A DNA stretch of 53,537 bases from a virus. Within the stretch, counting starts at the first letter, position 1; the number at the start of each line of letters is the position of its first letter. A program made the position numbers and the translations under genes. This document shows, piece after piece, positions 16,425 through 23,986 of the stretch. The DNA lies in the IMG/VR virus record IMGVR_UViG_3300017917_001472, positions 1 through 53,537 of that record. One strand, given 5' to 3'. The notes below the pieces were generated by a model. The model was not told where the DNA came from. It ran no database searches and saw only the letters and a list, made by a program, of their open reading frames with translations.

Positions 16425-16745
16425 ATGAGAAATATAAGCACATTATACCTTTTATTTTGTATGTCCCTTACCTCATTCGCTCAATCTAATGATGCTACTG
16501 TCATTAAGGCAGAAATACCCTGTTATGAAACAGATTCATTGTTTGACACACTGAAAAAAGATTACAAAGAAATTCCTATAATGTATGGATTGACTAATGA
16601 CATGGCAGAATCTACTATGAGTTTATGGACAAACCCTTCAAACAAATCTTGGACTATTGTAGCAACAAAGGGTAATGCAAGTTGTGTAGTTGGTGCAGGA
16701 ACAGACTTTAAATTAATACCCTTAAGAGTAGGAAAAACCATTTGA
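16425..16745 (+). CDS. Small exported protein, 106 aa
   Basis: The start at 16425 fits TAGGAAT just upstream and gives a clean signal peptide (MRNISTLYLLFCMSLTSFAQ). The mature part has two Cys (EIPCYET, ASCVVG), which may form a disulfide in the periplasm. No family is recognised. It sits between the adhesin and a DD-peptidase, suggesting a role at the envelope. Confidence 0.6.
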   Translation: MRNISTLYLLFCMSLTSFAQSNDATVIKAEIPCYETDSLFDTLKKDYKEIPIMYGLTNDMAESTMSLWTNPSNKSWTIVATKGNASCVVGAGTDFKLIPLRVGKTI

Positions 16746-16777
16746 ATATTTTATAATATGTCAAAATTTTATACAGA

Positions 16778-17545
16778 TTGGATGCTTTGGTGGTTAGATA
16801 CTTACATAAGTTTATTAGTGCTTCTTTATTATTCGCCGTACTTCATAGCTGGGCAGGAGCCAGTACTGTGCCCCTCACCGCCCAAGCGTGGTTAGTAGCT
16901 GATGAAAACGGTAAAATACTAGATGGCAATAACACAACCGATGTTCGTAGTATCGCTAGTATTACTAAATTAATGACAGTTATGGTTGTGCTAGATGCAC
17001 AGCAAGATTTAACAGAAGTAATCTCAACCAAACTCTATAACAAAAAATTAACTCGCAGAGATTTAATTGCACTAGCAATTATCAAATCAGATAACAATGC
17101 CGCAAAAATTCTATGTGAAAAGTACGTCACTGGACTTACTGGTTGTGTAGAAGCAATGAACGAAAAGGCGAAATCATTGAATATGTATGATACACGCTAC
17201 ATTGAACCTACAGGATTATACAATGATAATGTAAGCACAGCCGAAGACTTAGTTAAACTTGTATTGGCAGCAAGCAAATATCACATCATTAACCAAGACA
17301 GCAACACTGACAAAATCACAATGCCAGTGAATAAAAAGAAAGTTGCTTACTTCAACAATACTAACAGATTAGTAGGTCATGGATATGACTTTATTGTTAG
17401 TAAAACAGGATGGATTCGTAAGTCTGGTGGTTGTATTGTTATGATGATGAACACAGATAAGGGAATTCGTACTGTTATCTTACTTGGTAGTAAAGATACA
17501 AAGACAAGAATCCCTGAAGCTAAAATGATTGCTTTAGCTTATTGA
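16778..17545 (+). CDS. Serine DD-peptidase, S11 family (PBP5/PBP7-like)
   Basis: The protein has the three penicillin-binding motifs in order: Ser61-Ile-Thr-Lys64, Ser104-Asp-Asn106 and Lys209-Thr-Gly211. A hydrophobic signal peptide precedes them (FISASLLFAVLHSWAGA). S11 enzymes trim D-Ala from, or cut crosslinks in, periplasmic peptidoglycan. At about 255 residues it resembles the short PbpG type without the C-terminal anchoring domain. The start is uncertain: TTG at 16778 or GTG at 16790, neither with a good ribosome site. It ends 12 bp inside the convergent neighbour. Confidence 0.85.
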   Translation: MDALVVRYLHKFISASLLFAVLHSWAGASTVPLTAQAWLVADENGKILDGNNTTDVRSIASITKLMTVMVVLDAQQDLTEVISTKLYNKKLTRRDLIALAIIKSDNNAAKILCEKYVTGLTGCVEAMNEKAKSLNMYDTRYIEPTGLYNDNVSTAEDLVKLVLAASKYHIINQDSNTDKITMPVNKKKVAYFNNTNRLVGHGYDFIVSKTGWIRKSGGCIVMMMNTDKGIRTVILLGSKDTKTRIPEAKMIALAY

Positions 17546-17812
17546 TTTAGAGAATTTATTCTTGTCTTTTTCTGGAATGTAATCTACACCTGCAACGGGT
17601 GCATAGTCCTTAGTAAGTGATGTAACAATATCATCACCGTATTTCAGTGTAATGTAGCTTTGTGTTTGATCTACATTCTTTTGATTTTCACTGATACCAA
17701 TCATTAAGTATTGGAACCAACGAATCTTTTCATCAATAACTTTCTTCAAGTTAATATCACTGAGAATATCGTCAAACTTGTTATCTTCGCGGTAAAAAGT
17801 ATAGTACTTCAT
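17534..17812 (-). CDS. Hypothetical protein, 92 aa
   Basis: The start at 17812 gives an ATGA overlap with the upstream stop. The protein is charged and aromatic (KYYTFYREDNKFDD; RWFQYLMIGISENQ) and probably helical. No family is recognised. It is the last gene of a leftward run and overlaps the convergent DD-peptidase by 12 bp, with no terminator between them. Confidence 0.6.
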   Translation of the reverse strand: MKYYTFYREDNKFDDILSDINLKKVIDEKIRWFQYLMIGISENQKNVDQTQSYITLKYGDDIVTSLTKDYAPVAGVDYIPEKDKNKFSKSIS

Positions 17813-18012
17813 TTTTTCCAAATAATAAAATTAATATAGTCTCGTTGATTTTCAAAATAGAATTCGTAAACGCCGGCACCAGCGCCAGCTGGTTCACGGC
17901 ATTCATAACCCCACTCGCATGAACAGTTGCGTTCGCACCATTCAGTGACTGGTCTTAATTCTCCCCAATGCAGGAAGACTTCACTCTTGAGGGCTGTCGT
18001 ACTTGGTAACAT
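17809..18012 (-). CDS. Hypothetical Cys-containing small protein
   Basis: The only ATG in frame (18012) overlaps the dCMP deaminase by 32 bases. The conserved-looking part starts later (ELRPVTEWCERNCSCEW) and has four Cys that could bind zinc. It ends with an aromatic strand (GVYEFYFENQRDYINFI). The real start may be an internal CTG. Function unknown. Confidence 0.5.
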   Translation of the reverse strand: MLPSTTALKSEVFLHWGELRPVTEWCERNCSCEWGYECREPAGAGAGVYEFYFENQRDYINFIIWKK

Positions 18013-18505
18013 TTACCCCACTCTTTTCTAAGAAGTCAACTCCTTTGTTATCGCGGTAGGTATCTCGATAAAAAACACTCTTAATGCCTGATTGAAAAAT
18101 AATCTTAGCACAGTGAATGCAAGGAGCAGTCGTACAGAACATAGTAGCATCTTCGCTGGATTCTGTTGAACCGGACACCTTAGCGATTGCATTGCTTTCT
18201 GCATGTAACACTTCGTCGCGTGTAACTAAACGGTATCTACGCATTGCCTGATGTTCATCTGAATATTCTTCAAAGGGAAATTTTTCTAGTATTTCCTCTT
18301 CAGGCATGAACCCTGCTTTAGCAGCATTCATATATTCTTTGTATTCGCATTCGTTAGGCCATCCTGTTGGCATGCCATTGTAGCCATAACTTAAAATGCG
18401 ATTGTCTTTGACGATAACTGCGCCAACTTGTCTACGAACTGCATGACTGAGTTTACCTGTACGCTCAGCCACATCCATGTAATAATCTATATACTTCTGT
18501 TTCAT
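17981..18505 (-). CDS. dCMP deaminase
   Basis: The 174-residue protein has the zinc site of deoxycytidylate deaminases: His101-Ala-Glu103 and Pro128-Cys129-x-x-Cys132, with the VGAVIVKDNRILSYGYNGMP substrate region. It converts dCMP to dUMP, feeding dTTP synthesis, as does T4 gene cd. The start overlaps the previous stop by ATGA (18502-18505). A MazG-like gene lies nearby; no thymidylate synthase is in this window. Confidence 0.93.
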   Translation of the reverse strand: MKQKYIDYYMDVAERTGKLSHAVRRQVGAVIVKDNRILSYGYNGMPTGWPNECEYKEYMNAAKAGFMPEEEILEKFPFEEYSDEHQAMRRYRLVTRDEVLHAESNAIAKVSGSTESSEDATMFCTTAPCIHCAKIIFQSGIKSVFYRDTYRDNKGVDFLEKSGVNVTKYDSPQE

Positions 18506-18735
18506 TGAATATATCTATCTTCAATCATTTCTCTTGCGAGGTCTTCATCAATAAGGTGCTTTACTACTGGGTCAATGATATTAAATCGTTTACAAAATGC
18601 CATACCATAATTGTTACCCTTTAACCTATCAAAAATATATTCTTTCTGAAAGACTTCATAATCTTGTTTACTTATCGTCGGATTATCTGTAACATCTAAA
18701 AATGATACTAAACTAGTAAATGCGTTCAATCCCAA
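18502..18735 (-). CDS. Hypothetical protein, 77 aa
   Basis: Small helical charged protein with no recognised motif. Overlaps the deaminase by ATGA and its upstream neighbour by 10 bases, so it belongs to a tightly coupled operon with nucleotide-metabolism genes. Confidence 0.65.
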   Translation of the reverse strand: MGLNAFTSLVSFLDVTDNPTISKQDYEVFQKEYIFDRLKGNNYGMAFCKRFNIIDPVVKHLIDEDLAREMIEDRYIQ

Positions 18736-19265
18736 AGACTCCTATAATACTTACCAAACAATTCAAGACCCTCTTGAATGCGTTCCTCATGTAAACGATG
18801 CCCTTCAACATCATACCAGTGTTCATCAGGATTCTTATCAACCATTTGAAATGTTTTCTCCATCTTTCCTGAGATAGGGTTTGGATATAATTTGTCTGTT
18901 TCTACAAAATCAAATTCAGGCTTGCCATGATGATACAAGTCACCATAGTCATCTTTCATTAGTTGTTCAAATGACCAAATCATTTTGTCAAGGATTTCGT
19001 CCCAACGCTTACAAGCAATTTCAAATGCCTCGTTGTGTGTTTCTTTATAGAAGTCAAAACTTTCTTGTGGTTCCCAATCTTCACCGCCAACATCTGCCAC
19101 AATTTCATGTGGAACCCCGTGTTTAGTTGCTTTAAGTTGAAGCAATGCAGGATAAATGATATGCGCTAAAGTGTGGTCAAAACTCCAAGTATCGAACTTG
19201 TCGATTTGAATGTCAACTTTTCTGCGATCACCGCGTTTGGGGTACTTCCCGATTCTTACTTTCAT
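18726..19265 (-). CDS. Conserved-looking phage protein, 179 aa
   Basis: The protein is rich in His, Trp, Asp and Glu. Features include TLAHIIYPALLQLKATKHG near the N terminus and YDVEGHRLHEERIQEGLELFGKYY at the C terminus. The His-containing helices could coordinate metal, but no catalytic pattern is clear. I believe similar proteins occur in other T4-like phages; I cannot name a function. It overlaps neighbours on both sides. Confidence 0.65.
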   Translation of the reverse strand: MKVRIGKYPKRGDRRKVDIQIDKFDTWSFDHTLAHIIYPALLQLKATKHGVPHEIVADVGGEDWEPQESFDFYKETHNEAFEIACKRWDEILDKMIWSFEQLMKDDYGDLYHHGKPEFDFVETDKLYPNPISGKMEKTFQMVDKNPDEHWYDVEGHRLHEERIQEGLELFGKYYRSLWD

Positions 19266-19639
19266 TTTAGAATTTCACTTGCAGGTTTTGCAGTACCGTC
19301 AACAAACGCATATACTTCTTCATTAATAATGACTGATGCGTATTTGATTTTTTTGTACTTGAATGCAAGTGTTGCTAACTCCTCAATACTAGATCCTTGA
19401 CAGATAAATGTTTGTTTGTCATCCTCATACAGATAGAGAATGTCATGTATTTTTTCTACCCATAGTTTTGAAACTTTAGGTGCGTTGTCTTTAACTTTGA
19501 TATTGAATTCTTCATCAACATCAATGCCGTTTTGTATAGCTTCTTTGCGGATTACATCACGCAATTGATAAGACAATACTATTTGACCAGCGTTATAGCC
19601 AAGCCAGAATACAAATACAAGAATAATAAGTTCTAGCAT
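19262..19639 (-). CDS. N-terminally membrane-anchored protein, 125 aa
   Basis: Residues 1-20 form a hydrophobic anchor (MLELIILVFVFWLGYNAGQI). An amphipathic region and a small alpha-beta domain (KQTFICQGSSIEELATLAF) follow. No cleavage site is evident, so it is likely a signal-anchored inner-membrane protein. ATGA overlap with the next gene. Function unknown. Confidence 0.65.
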   Translation of the reverse strand: MLELIILVFVFWLGYNAGQIVLSYQLRDVIRKEAIQNGIDVDEEFNIKVKDNAPKVSKLWVEKIHDILYLYEDDKQTFICQGSSIEELATLAFKYKKIKYASVIINEEVYAFVDGTAKPASEILK

Positions 19640-19645
19640 AGTAGT

Positions 19646-19927
19646 TTATTTATTGATTTCCAAGTTAGACCACTCTTTTAGCTTCTCAAATTTAGCTTTC
19701 TTTGCTTCTTTGAGGCCCTGTACTGTAACTCCCACGTTGTTATCTACAAGCAATTCAATCATAGCTTGCAAGTCACCCAACTCTTTTTGTAGTCGTTGAA
19801 TGTTAGTTTCATCAACACCTTGCATCATTTGGTCGGGACCAAAACGAAAGCATTTACTAATTTCTACAATAACCTCAGCACATTCTTCTTGGAGGATGAT
19901 TAATATTTCTCTTGTATCTTCGTTCAT
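19646..19927 (-). CDS. MazG-like nucleotide pyrophosphohydrolase
   Basis: The 93-residue all-alpha protein has the paired acidic motifs of the MazG/PRA-PH superfamily: EECAE at 14-18 followed by VEISK, and ELGD at 49-52. These bind Mg and cleave NTPs to NMP plus pyrophosphate. Phage homologues may clean dNTP pools or lower alarmone levels. It clusters with dCMP deaminase. The exact substrate is unknown. Confidence 0.75.
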   Translation of the reverse strand: MNEDTREILIILQEECAEVIVEISKCFRFGPDQMMQGVDETNIQRLQKELGDLQAMIELLVDNNVGVTVQGLKEAKKAKFEKLKEWSNLEINK

Positions 19928-20145
19928 TCTTCAACTCCGAAATGTTTTTTAAGTTTACTTTCTGTAATTGAACCCACTTGACTATTTTCAATACATTCAC
20001 TAACAATCAACTCAACAAACTTTTCCAATGATTGCGGAGGGTCAAAGGTGATGTATGCTTCTTTGTTCAACACATCGTCACTTTCTATGCGTTGCCAAAA
20101 CTCACCGCCTGATTGTTTAATAAGTTCTCTAATTCGTTCGTTCAT
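19924..20145 (-). CDS. MNERI...KHFGVEE family small protein
   Basis: The 73-residue protein starts MNERIRELIKQ, contains FVELIVSECIE and ends LKKHFGVEE. A clear paralogue lies at 38364-38570 with the same start, middle and end. A type of short protein repeated within phage genomes; function unknown. ATGA overlaps on both sides. Confidence 0.7.
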   Translation of the reverse strand: MNERIRELIKQSGGEFWQRIESDDVLNKEAYITFDPPQSLEKFVELIVSECIENSQVGSITESKLKKHFGVEE

Positions 20146-20453
20146 TTTACAACTGTCAAATTAGGTTTATCGTTGTTCGGGACTTCCAAGTGTGTTAATC
20201 CATCTTCAAGCAATGTGATAGGGAACACATACGCATTTTCTTCTGAATCTTTACCAAAGAATCGTTCAAGCAATCGTTTACCAAACTTAGGTTGATTCTT
20301 GATTGGCACAACAATCATACGCTTCAACAACTCAGTTGTATCCTCGTTGCTAAGATAGCCTTGACGATTCAACCAATATAATGTTTGATGACTTTGTGAG
20401 GTCAATTCAGCCACCAACTGCTGCGGCGACAATGTGAATGTTTCTAGGCTCAT
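20142..20453 (-). CDS. Hypothetical protein, 103 aa
   Basis: The first 30 residues (LSPQQLVAELTSQSHQTLYWLNRQGYLS) look helical with a possible helix-turn-helix-like arrangement; the rest is mixed. No family is recognised. Coupled by ATGA to both neighbours. Confidence 0.6.
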   Translation of the reverse strand: MSLETFTLSPQQLVAELTSQSHQTLYWLNRQGYLSNEDTTELLKRMIVVPIKNQPKFGKRLLERFFGKDSEENAYVFPITLLEDGLTHLEVPNNDKPNLTVVK

Positions 20454-20662
20454 GCGATTTTTCCCTCATGCACTAGTGTTTCAAAGTTATTAAACAATTC
20501 TTCAAACTTCATGTTATAAAGTGTTTGCAATCCTAGCAATGCATTAGCAATATCATCTTTACTCATATCACGATCCATGACATTTCTATAAACCATGTCA
20601 ATGTCATCAGTGACATTCCAACACTTCATAATGTTTTGTTCAAGGTCGAAACGGTCTACCAT
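20450..20662 (-). CDS. Hypothetical protein, 70 aa
   Basis: Small acidic helical protein beginning MVDRFDLEQNIMKCWNVTDDI. This start is one I associate with T4-like phages, with no known role. One base separates it from the cupin gene upstream. Confidence 0.65.
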   Translation of the reverse strand: MVDRFDLEQNIMKCWNVTDDIDMVYRNVMDRDMSKDDIANALLGLQTLYNMKFEELFNNFETLVHEGKIA

Positions 20663-20663
20663 A

Positions 20664-21194
20664 TCAATCTTTCTTTTTGCTAGCCATTTGTGCTACTTTA
20701 GGTTCGATGAAACGCTTGTGATAATCTTTGTAATTTGTCAGATAGTTTTCCCACTGAATCCATTGTGTCTTTGTCTTAGTCTTGTCAACCAAGAAACCCC
20801 ACTCACGCTGTTGAGGACCCATGAAGAAAAGTGTAGTAGCAGGACCAACATCAGGATCAAGTTCAAGCCAGTGAAACTCATTTGCTTTACGCATAATCAC
20901 ACTACCAGGCCCACGCCACTGACTGAATTCAGCAATCTTTTTGCCTTCGTTGTTAAAGACAGGTGTGTGCTCCCAGTAACCACCCTTGAGAACAATAGTC
21001 ATATAAGGCCAGGGGTGGTCGTGAAGAATAGGATCGTCACTTTTCACAATTTTGTGAAGTGTCAAATTGAAGGGGAACCAATGACGGTCCTTCAAAAACA
21101 AGTAGTATCGGTGCATATAGTCTTCACCAGTTCGACGGTCAGGGATAAGACGATAGCGACCTAGCTTGTTCATAATCTTGTGAAACAGACCCAT
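20664..21194 (-). CDS. Cupin-fold protein
   Basis: The 176-residue protein contains ILHDHPWPYMTIVLKGGYWEHTP, a cupin motif 1 with His-x-His and a downstream Glu/His, and a second strand region with GPGSVIMRKANEFHWLEL that can supply the last His. Cupins bind a metal and act as dioxygenases, epimerases or small-molecule sensors; the substrate cannot be told. It is the first gene behind the promoter at 21227-21255. Confidence 0.7.
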   Translation of the reverse strand: MGLFHKIMNKLGRYRLIPDRRTGEDYMHRYYLFLKDRHWFPFNLTLHKIVKSDDPILHDHPWPYMTIVLKGGYWEHTPVFNNEGKKIAEFSQWRGPGSVIMRKANEFHWLELDPDVGPATTLFFMGPQQREWGFLVDKTKTKTQWIQWENYLTNYKDYHKRFIEPKVAQMASKKKD

Positions 21195-21226
21195 TGATTG
21201 CTCCTAATAAAAGAATTTGTATGACT

Positions 21227-21255
21227 ATTATAGCATACTTTTTAATTTCATGCAA
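21227..21255 (-). promoter_or_regulatory. Sigma-70 promoter with extended -10
   Basis: Minus strand: TTGCAT (21250-21255), a 17-nt spacer and TATAAT (21227-21232) preceded by TGC. It drives the leftward operon from 21194. It lies immediately beyond the terminator of the upstream gene. Confidence 0.75.
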
Positions 21256-21261
21256 GTAGGA

Positions 21262-21282
21262 AAAGGGCGAAAATCGCCCTTT
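21262..21282 (-). terminator. Rho-independent terminator
   Basis: AAAGGGCG and CGCCCTTT form a perfect 8-bp stem with a 5-nt loop. Read leftward it ends in CGCCCTTTTCC. It closes the winged-helix gene and is followed directly by the next promoter. Confidence 0.8.
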
Positions 21283-21303
21283 ATTTTCTTATCTCTCCCG
21301 AGA

Positions 21304-21558
21304 TTAGATTTGACCGCTAAGTGCGCGGAAGCCTGCGGCGATAACTGCACGGCTAGGACGGCCCAAACGGTACTTGGTAGTAACACGGCCCTTAGTGTCC
21401 TTATGCTGGTTAGCATAAACTGCGAAACCAGAGTAGCGAAGGTCGCTAATAGTTGCAGTAGGGTTAGCAACACCAAAACGAGCCTTGATTTGCTTCGCAG
21501 TTAGTTGCTCACCATTTTGAAGTGCCTCTAGGACACGAGATTGCTTAGTTGCGTTCAT
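21304..21558 (-). CDS. Winged-helix/HTH DNA-binding protein
   Basis: The 84-residue protein has a helix (QSRVLEALQNGE), then LTAKQIKARFGVANPTATIS as a helix-turn-helix, and a basic wing (HKDTKGRVTTKYRLG). It probably binds DNA as a small transcription regulator. The start at 21558 is chosen over upstream ATGs because AGAGGAAA precedes it. It has its own promoter and an attenuator-like hairpin in the leader, as expected for a controlled regulator. Confidence 0.75.
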   Translation of the reverse strand: MNATKQSRVLEALQNGEQLTAKQIKARFGVANPTATISDLRYSGFAVYANQHKDTKGRVTTKYRLGRPSRAVIAAGFRALSGQI

Positions 21559-21580
21559 AGTTAATTTCCTCTTAAAAAGT

Positions 21581-21594
21581 CGCTGTTTACAGCG
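21581..21594 (-). promoter_or_regulatory. Attenuator-like hairpin in the regulator leader
   Basis: CGCTG and CAGCG form a 5-bp stem with a TAAA loop, followed leftward by ACTTTTT, a short U-tract. It sits between the promoter (21602-21630) and the ribosome site of the winged-helix gene. Confidence 0.45.
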
Positions 21595-21601
21595 TGTATG
21601 A

Positions 21602-21630
21602 ATTATGACAGACCCTGAGACTATTCGCAA
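21602..21630 (-). promoter_or_regulatory. Probable sigma-70 promoter
   Basis: Minus strand: TTGCGA (21625-21630), a 17-nt spacer and CATAAT (21602-21607), preceding the winged-helix gene leader. Confidence 0.55.
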
Positions 21631-21653
21631 GACATATGGTGAAATATATTCAC

Positions 21654-22502
21654 TCATATGTCCAGAAACTTCAATTTAAAGTGGTCAGCCATATCGTCCC
21701 AACCAGAATAACCACGAGGGTTACATACGATACGTGTAGTACCGATCATGTAATCAAATGGGTCATGTGTATGTCCATGCGTCCACAGTTTGATTTGAGG
21801 ATGATCCAAAATGAATTCACTCAGGTCGCTACTATAGCCACCGTTCATCAAATAATCATTCTTGTATTTCGGATGCGTAGATTGTTTGCTAGGAGCGTGG
21901 TGTCCTACAACAACAACCTTACGGTCCTTCATGTCAGGAAGGATTGATTTCAGGTAACTGATAGTCTGTTGGTGACGATGCATCACATGTGTAGGTCTGA
22001 GTTTAGTGTACCCATGTTCATCGTTGCGAATGATTTTAAAGTCATTCATCATACCATCAATAGCATGAAGTGTCAATGGGTCACCCTTGTTCATGTCAGT
22101 CCACAATGTGGCTCCAATGAATGTGAAATCGTCAATAACCTTTACATCATTTTCAAGGAAGTAAACATTAGGAAACACATTGCATTCTTCACGCAAATGG
22201 TCAAGACTACCCTTCCAGCGACCATGATAGAATTCATGGTTACCTGCGATATAGATAACATGTGGAAAGTTATCACTGCAACGCTTTAGGAATCCACGGA
22301 AACGATTTGCAGTTTCCATTCTACGACTCAGGTCAGCAAGTGCGCCGGACGCATAGGGATTAAAGTCTGCGGCAACATGTTTGTGCAGGTCTTCGGCAAT
22401 CATAATGTCGCCAGACAGGATTAGGACATCAGCACCTTCTGTGTTTTGTAGGTCGATGTCCTGAAATTCTAAGTGCAGGTCACTGCATACCGCTATTTTC
22501 AT
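21654..22502 (-). CDS. Calcineurin-like metallophosphoesterase
   Basis: The 282-residue protein has the full metal-binding set: SDLHLEF (Asp-x-His), LSGDI (Gly-Asp), AGNHEFYH (Gly-Asn-His-Glu), VVGHHAP (Gly-His) and THGHTHDP (Gly-His-x-His). It should hydrolyse a phosphate mono- or diester with two metals. The substrate is unknown. A degenerate relative lies at 27468-28166. It overlaps the next small gene by 23 bases. Confidence 0.9.
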   Translation of the reverse strand: MKIAVCSDLHLEFQDIDLQNTEGADVLILSGDIMIAEDLHKHVAADFNPYASGALADLSRRMETANRFRGFLKRCSDNFPHVIYIAGNHEFYHGRWKGSLDHLREECNVFPNVYFLENDVKVIDDFTFIGATLWTDMNKGDPLTLHAIDGMMNDFKIIRNDEHGYTKLRPTHVMHRHQQTISYLKSILPDMKDRKVVVVGHHAPSKQSTHPKYKNDYLMNGGYSSDLSEFILDHPQIKLWTHGHTHDPFDYMIGTTRIVCNPRGYSGWDDMADHFKLKFLDI

Positions 22503-22689
22503 CTTCTATTTTCTTTGCTAATTCATAAATTGCGACTGGAATTCTATTTACATGTGGGGTAAACGTCATCATTGTATTATAATCTCTGGAATACTCTCTA
22601 CGCAACTTTGCTAAAAGTATATTACTGTCTAACGTACTTTCAATTTTTGATAATGTTCCGTTTGCGTATTCAATTACGTAAGTTTTCAT
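22480..22689 (-). CDS. Hypothetical protein, 69 aa
   Basis: Small mixed alpha-beta protein starting KTYVIEYANG, with no recognised motif. Its 3' end overlaps the phosphoesterase start by 23 bases and its 5' end overlaps the exported protein, so it is translated within a coupled operon. Confidence 0.6.
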   Translation of the reverse strand: MKTYVIEYANGTLSKIESTLDSNILLAKLRREYSRDYNTMMTFTPHVNRIPVAIYELAKKIEDENSGMQ

Positions 22690-22861
22690 TCTTTAATTCT
22701 CTGCATTTTTGTTTAACTTCTTTTGGATAGTCAGGGTGAAACTCTGCTAAATCGCAATTATACGCTACTTGTTTATTGCCAGCAACCTCATTCTGTGCAT
22801 AGACAAAAGTAATGCAAAAAATAACTATGCAAAATAAAAATATAACGGTATCAAGTTTCAT
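22670..22861 (-). CDS. Small exported protein, 63 aa
   Basis: The start at 22861 gives a typical signal peptide (LDTVIFLFCIVIFCITFVYAQ). The ~40-residue mature part has two Cys (YNCDLAEF, KQKCREL). An earlier in-frame start would add a charged segment and is less likely. Function unknown; it adds to the unusual number of exported products in this phage. Confidence 0.6.
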   Translation of the reverse strand: MKLDTVIFLFCIVIFCITFVYAQNEVAGNKQVAYNCDLAEFHPDYPKEVKQKCRELKNENLRN

Positions 22862-23069
22862 TTTTGAAATATTCCCAACCTTTGCCACCTAGCTTTTCCC
22901 AGTTCTCATACTTTTTGGCTTCATCCCTGCACCGTTGCGGTTGACCAATAGAACCAACTACAGCGCCGCAATCTTCACAACGATAGCTGATTCCTGATGA
23001 TGTATCAAAATATGCAGTGCCACCACATGGCAAACGCATAGCTGCTAGTTCATAGGGAACAGTTTTCAT
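22851..23069 (-). CDS. Hypothetical zinc-ribbon-like protein, 72 aa
   Basis: Cys residues in RLPCGGTAYF and YRCEDCGAVVG resemble a small zinc ribbon, followed by a charged helix. No function is recognised. It overlaps the exported protein by 11 bases and the SWIM protein by ATGA. Confidence 0.6.
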   Translation of the reverse strand: MKTVPYELAAMRLPCGGTAYFDTSSGISYRCEDCGAVVGSIGQPQRCRDEAKKYENWEKLGGKGWEYFKNET

Positions 23070-23437
23070 TTTTTGTTAAACTCAGTAACATGCTTGCATG
23101 TGTGACGGAAAGTGAAACCGGGACAAGTACAAGTGTACTTAGAACCTATTTTTTCAATGTAGTATTCTTTACCGTTACTACCTTGAACAGTGATAATATC
23201 CTTCTTAGGTTCTTCCTTCTTACCGAAATACACTGAATCGGGTTCGCCCTTAGTTTTCAACACTTGAAACTTGCGACCACGAACATCAAGCCTGATGGGG
23301 CTTTTGAATTTGATAAGATCGCCCTTACCAAACTTGATATAGCCAACAGCCTGTGTCTTGTCATCATCCATATAATAGATGTGATTGACAGACTTGGGGC
23401 TGTCGGCCCATTCAGTGACTTCTTGGAAGTATTTCAC
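23066..23437 (-). CDS. SWIM zinc-finger protein
   Basis: The 123-residue protein ends with CTCPGFTFRHTCKHV, a CxC...CxH SWIM motif that binds zinc and can contact DNA or protein. The first ~90 residues are a beta-rich domain (YYMDDDKTQAVGYIKFG; IRLDVRGRKFQVL) that I do not recognise. ATGA overlap with its upstream neighbour. Confidence 0.75.
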   Translation of the reverse strand: MKYFQEVTEWADSPKSVNHIYYMDDDKTQAVGYIKFGKGDLIKFKSPIRLDVRGRKFQVLKTKGEPDSVYFGKKEEPKKDIITVQGSNGKEYYIEKIGSKYTCTCPGFTFRHTCKHVTEFNKK

Positions 23438-23922
23438 TGTGTAACTTCCTCTTCGTTTTGTTGACGCAGTTCCTCAACATATGCTTCCAACAGGGGTTCG
23501 TAACCATTGCCTTGATTGACATACCACACTGCTTGACCACCGACATTACGCAGGATGTATTCGTATTCTTCGTACTGGTGATTTTGTTCGTAGTCAGCAA
23601 AGTCCTTGAAGTAACGGGCACTAACGCCTTCTTCACCACGGTCACGACCATAGAATTTAGTCATGTTACCGTATTGTTCATTGTATGCCTCATACGCAGG
23701 GGTACCGTACGAACCGGGATTGTCAAAAGGATGCTTGACACCGATTTCTTCACCGAGACTGGACACATCACCTAGGTCAACCAATTCACGAACCTTGAAC
23801 GGGTCCATGTAATGATTCAACAGGATCTTACCGTTATTGGACAGATAACCATCCCAGTGACAGTAGACCTGACCAACTGTACCGTCAGCGAATTCCAGTG
23901 CGATAGTAGAACGAGTTGCCAT
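23434..23922 (-). CDS. Hypothetical phage protein, 162 aa
   Basis: It starts MATRSTIALEFADGTVGQVYCHWDGYL, a start I associate with proteins of many large phages without known role. The centre is rich in Tyr, Gly and Glu and the C terminus is acidic. The start at 23922 is preferred because AAGGAATCTCTGAA lies upstream. It is first in an operon driven by the consensus promoter at 23952-23980. Confidence 0.7.
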   Translation of the reverse strand: MATRSTIALEFADGTVGQVYCHWDGYLSNNGKILLNHYMDPFKVRELVDLGDVSSLGEEIGVKHPFDNPGSYGTPAYEAYNEQYGNMTKFYGRDRGEEGVSARYFKDFADYEQNHQYEEYEYILRNVGGQAVWYVNQGNGYEPLLEAYVEELRQQNEEEVTQ

Positions 23923-23951
23923 TTCAGAGATTCCTTTCAAGATATGCATAT

Positions 23952-23980
23952 ATTATATGCCCAAAACGATTTATTGTCAA
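23952..23980 (-). promoter_or_regulatory. Consensus early promoter, conserved-spacer class
   Basis: Minus strand: TTGACA, 17-nt spacer, TATAAT. The spacer (ATAAATC, two variable bases, TTTGGGCA) is shared with the promoters at 24278-24306 and 43163-43191. Confidence 0.88.
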
Positions 23981-23986
23981 GCCTTT

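Noticed and set aside
16758-16895. A 45-codon frame starting ATG before the DD-peptidase, with hydrophobic content
   Set aside because: It overlaps the peptidase signal peptide in another frame and lacks an SD site. I could not fully exclude that it reflects a sequencing frameshift in the true start region.
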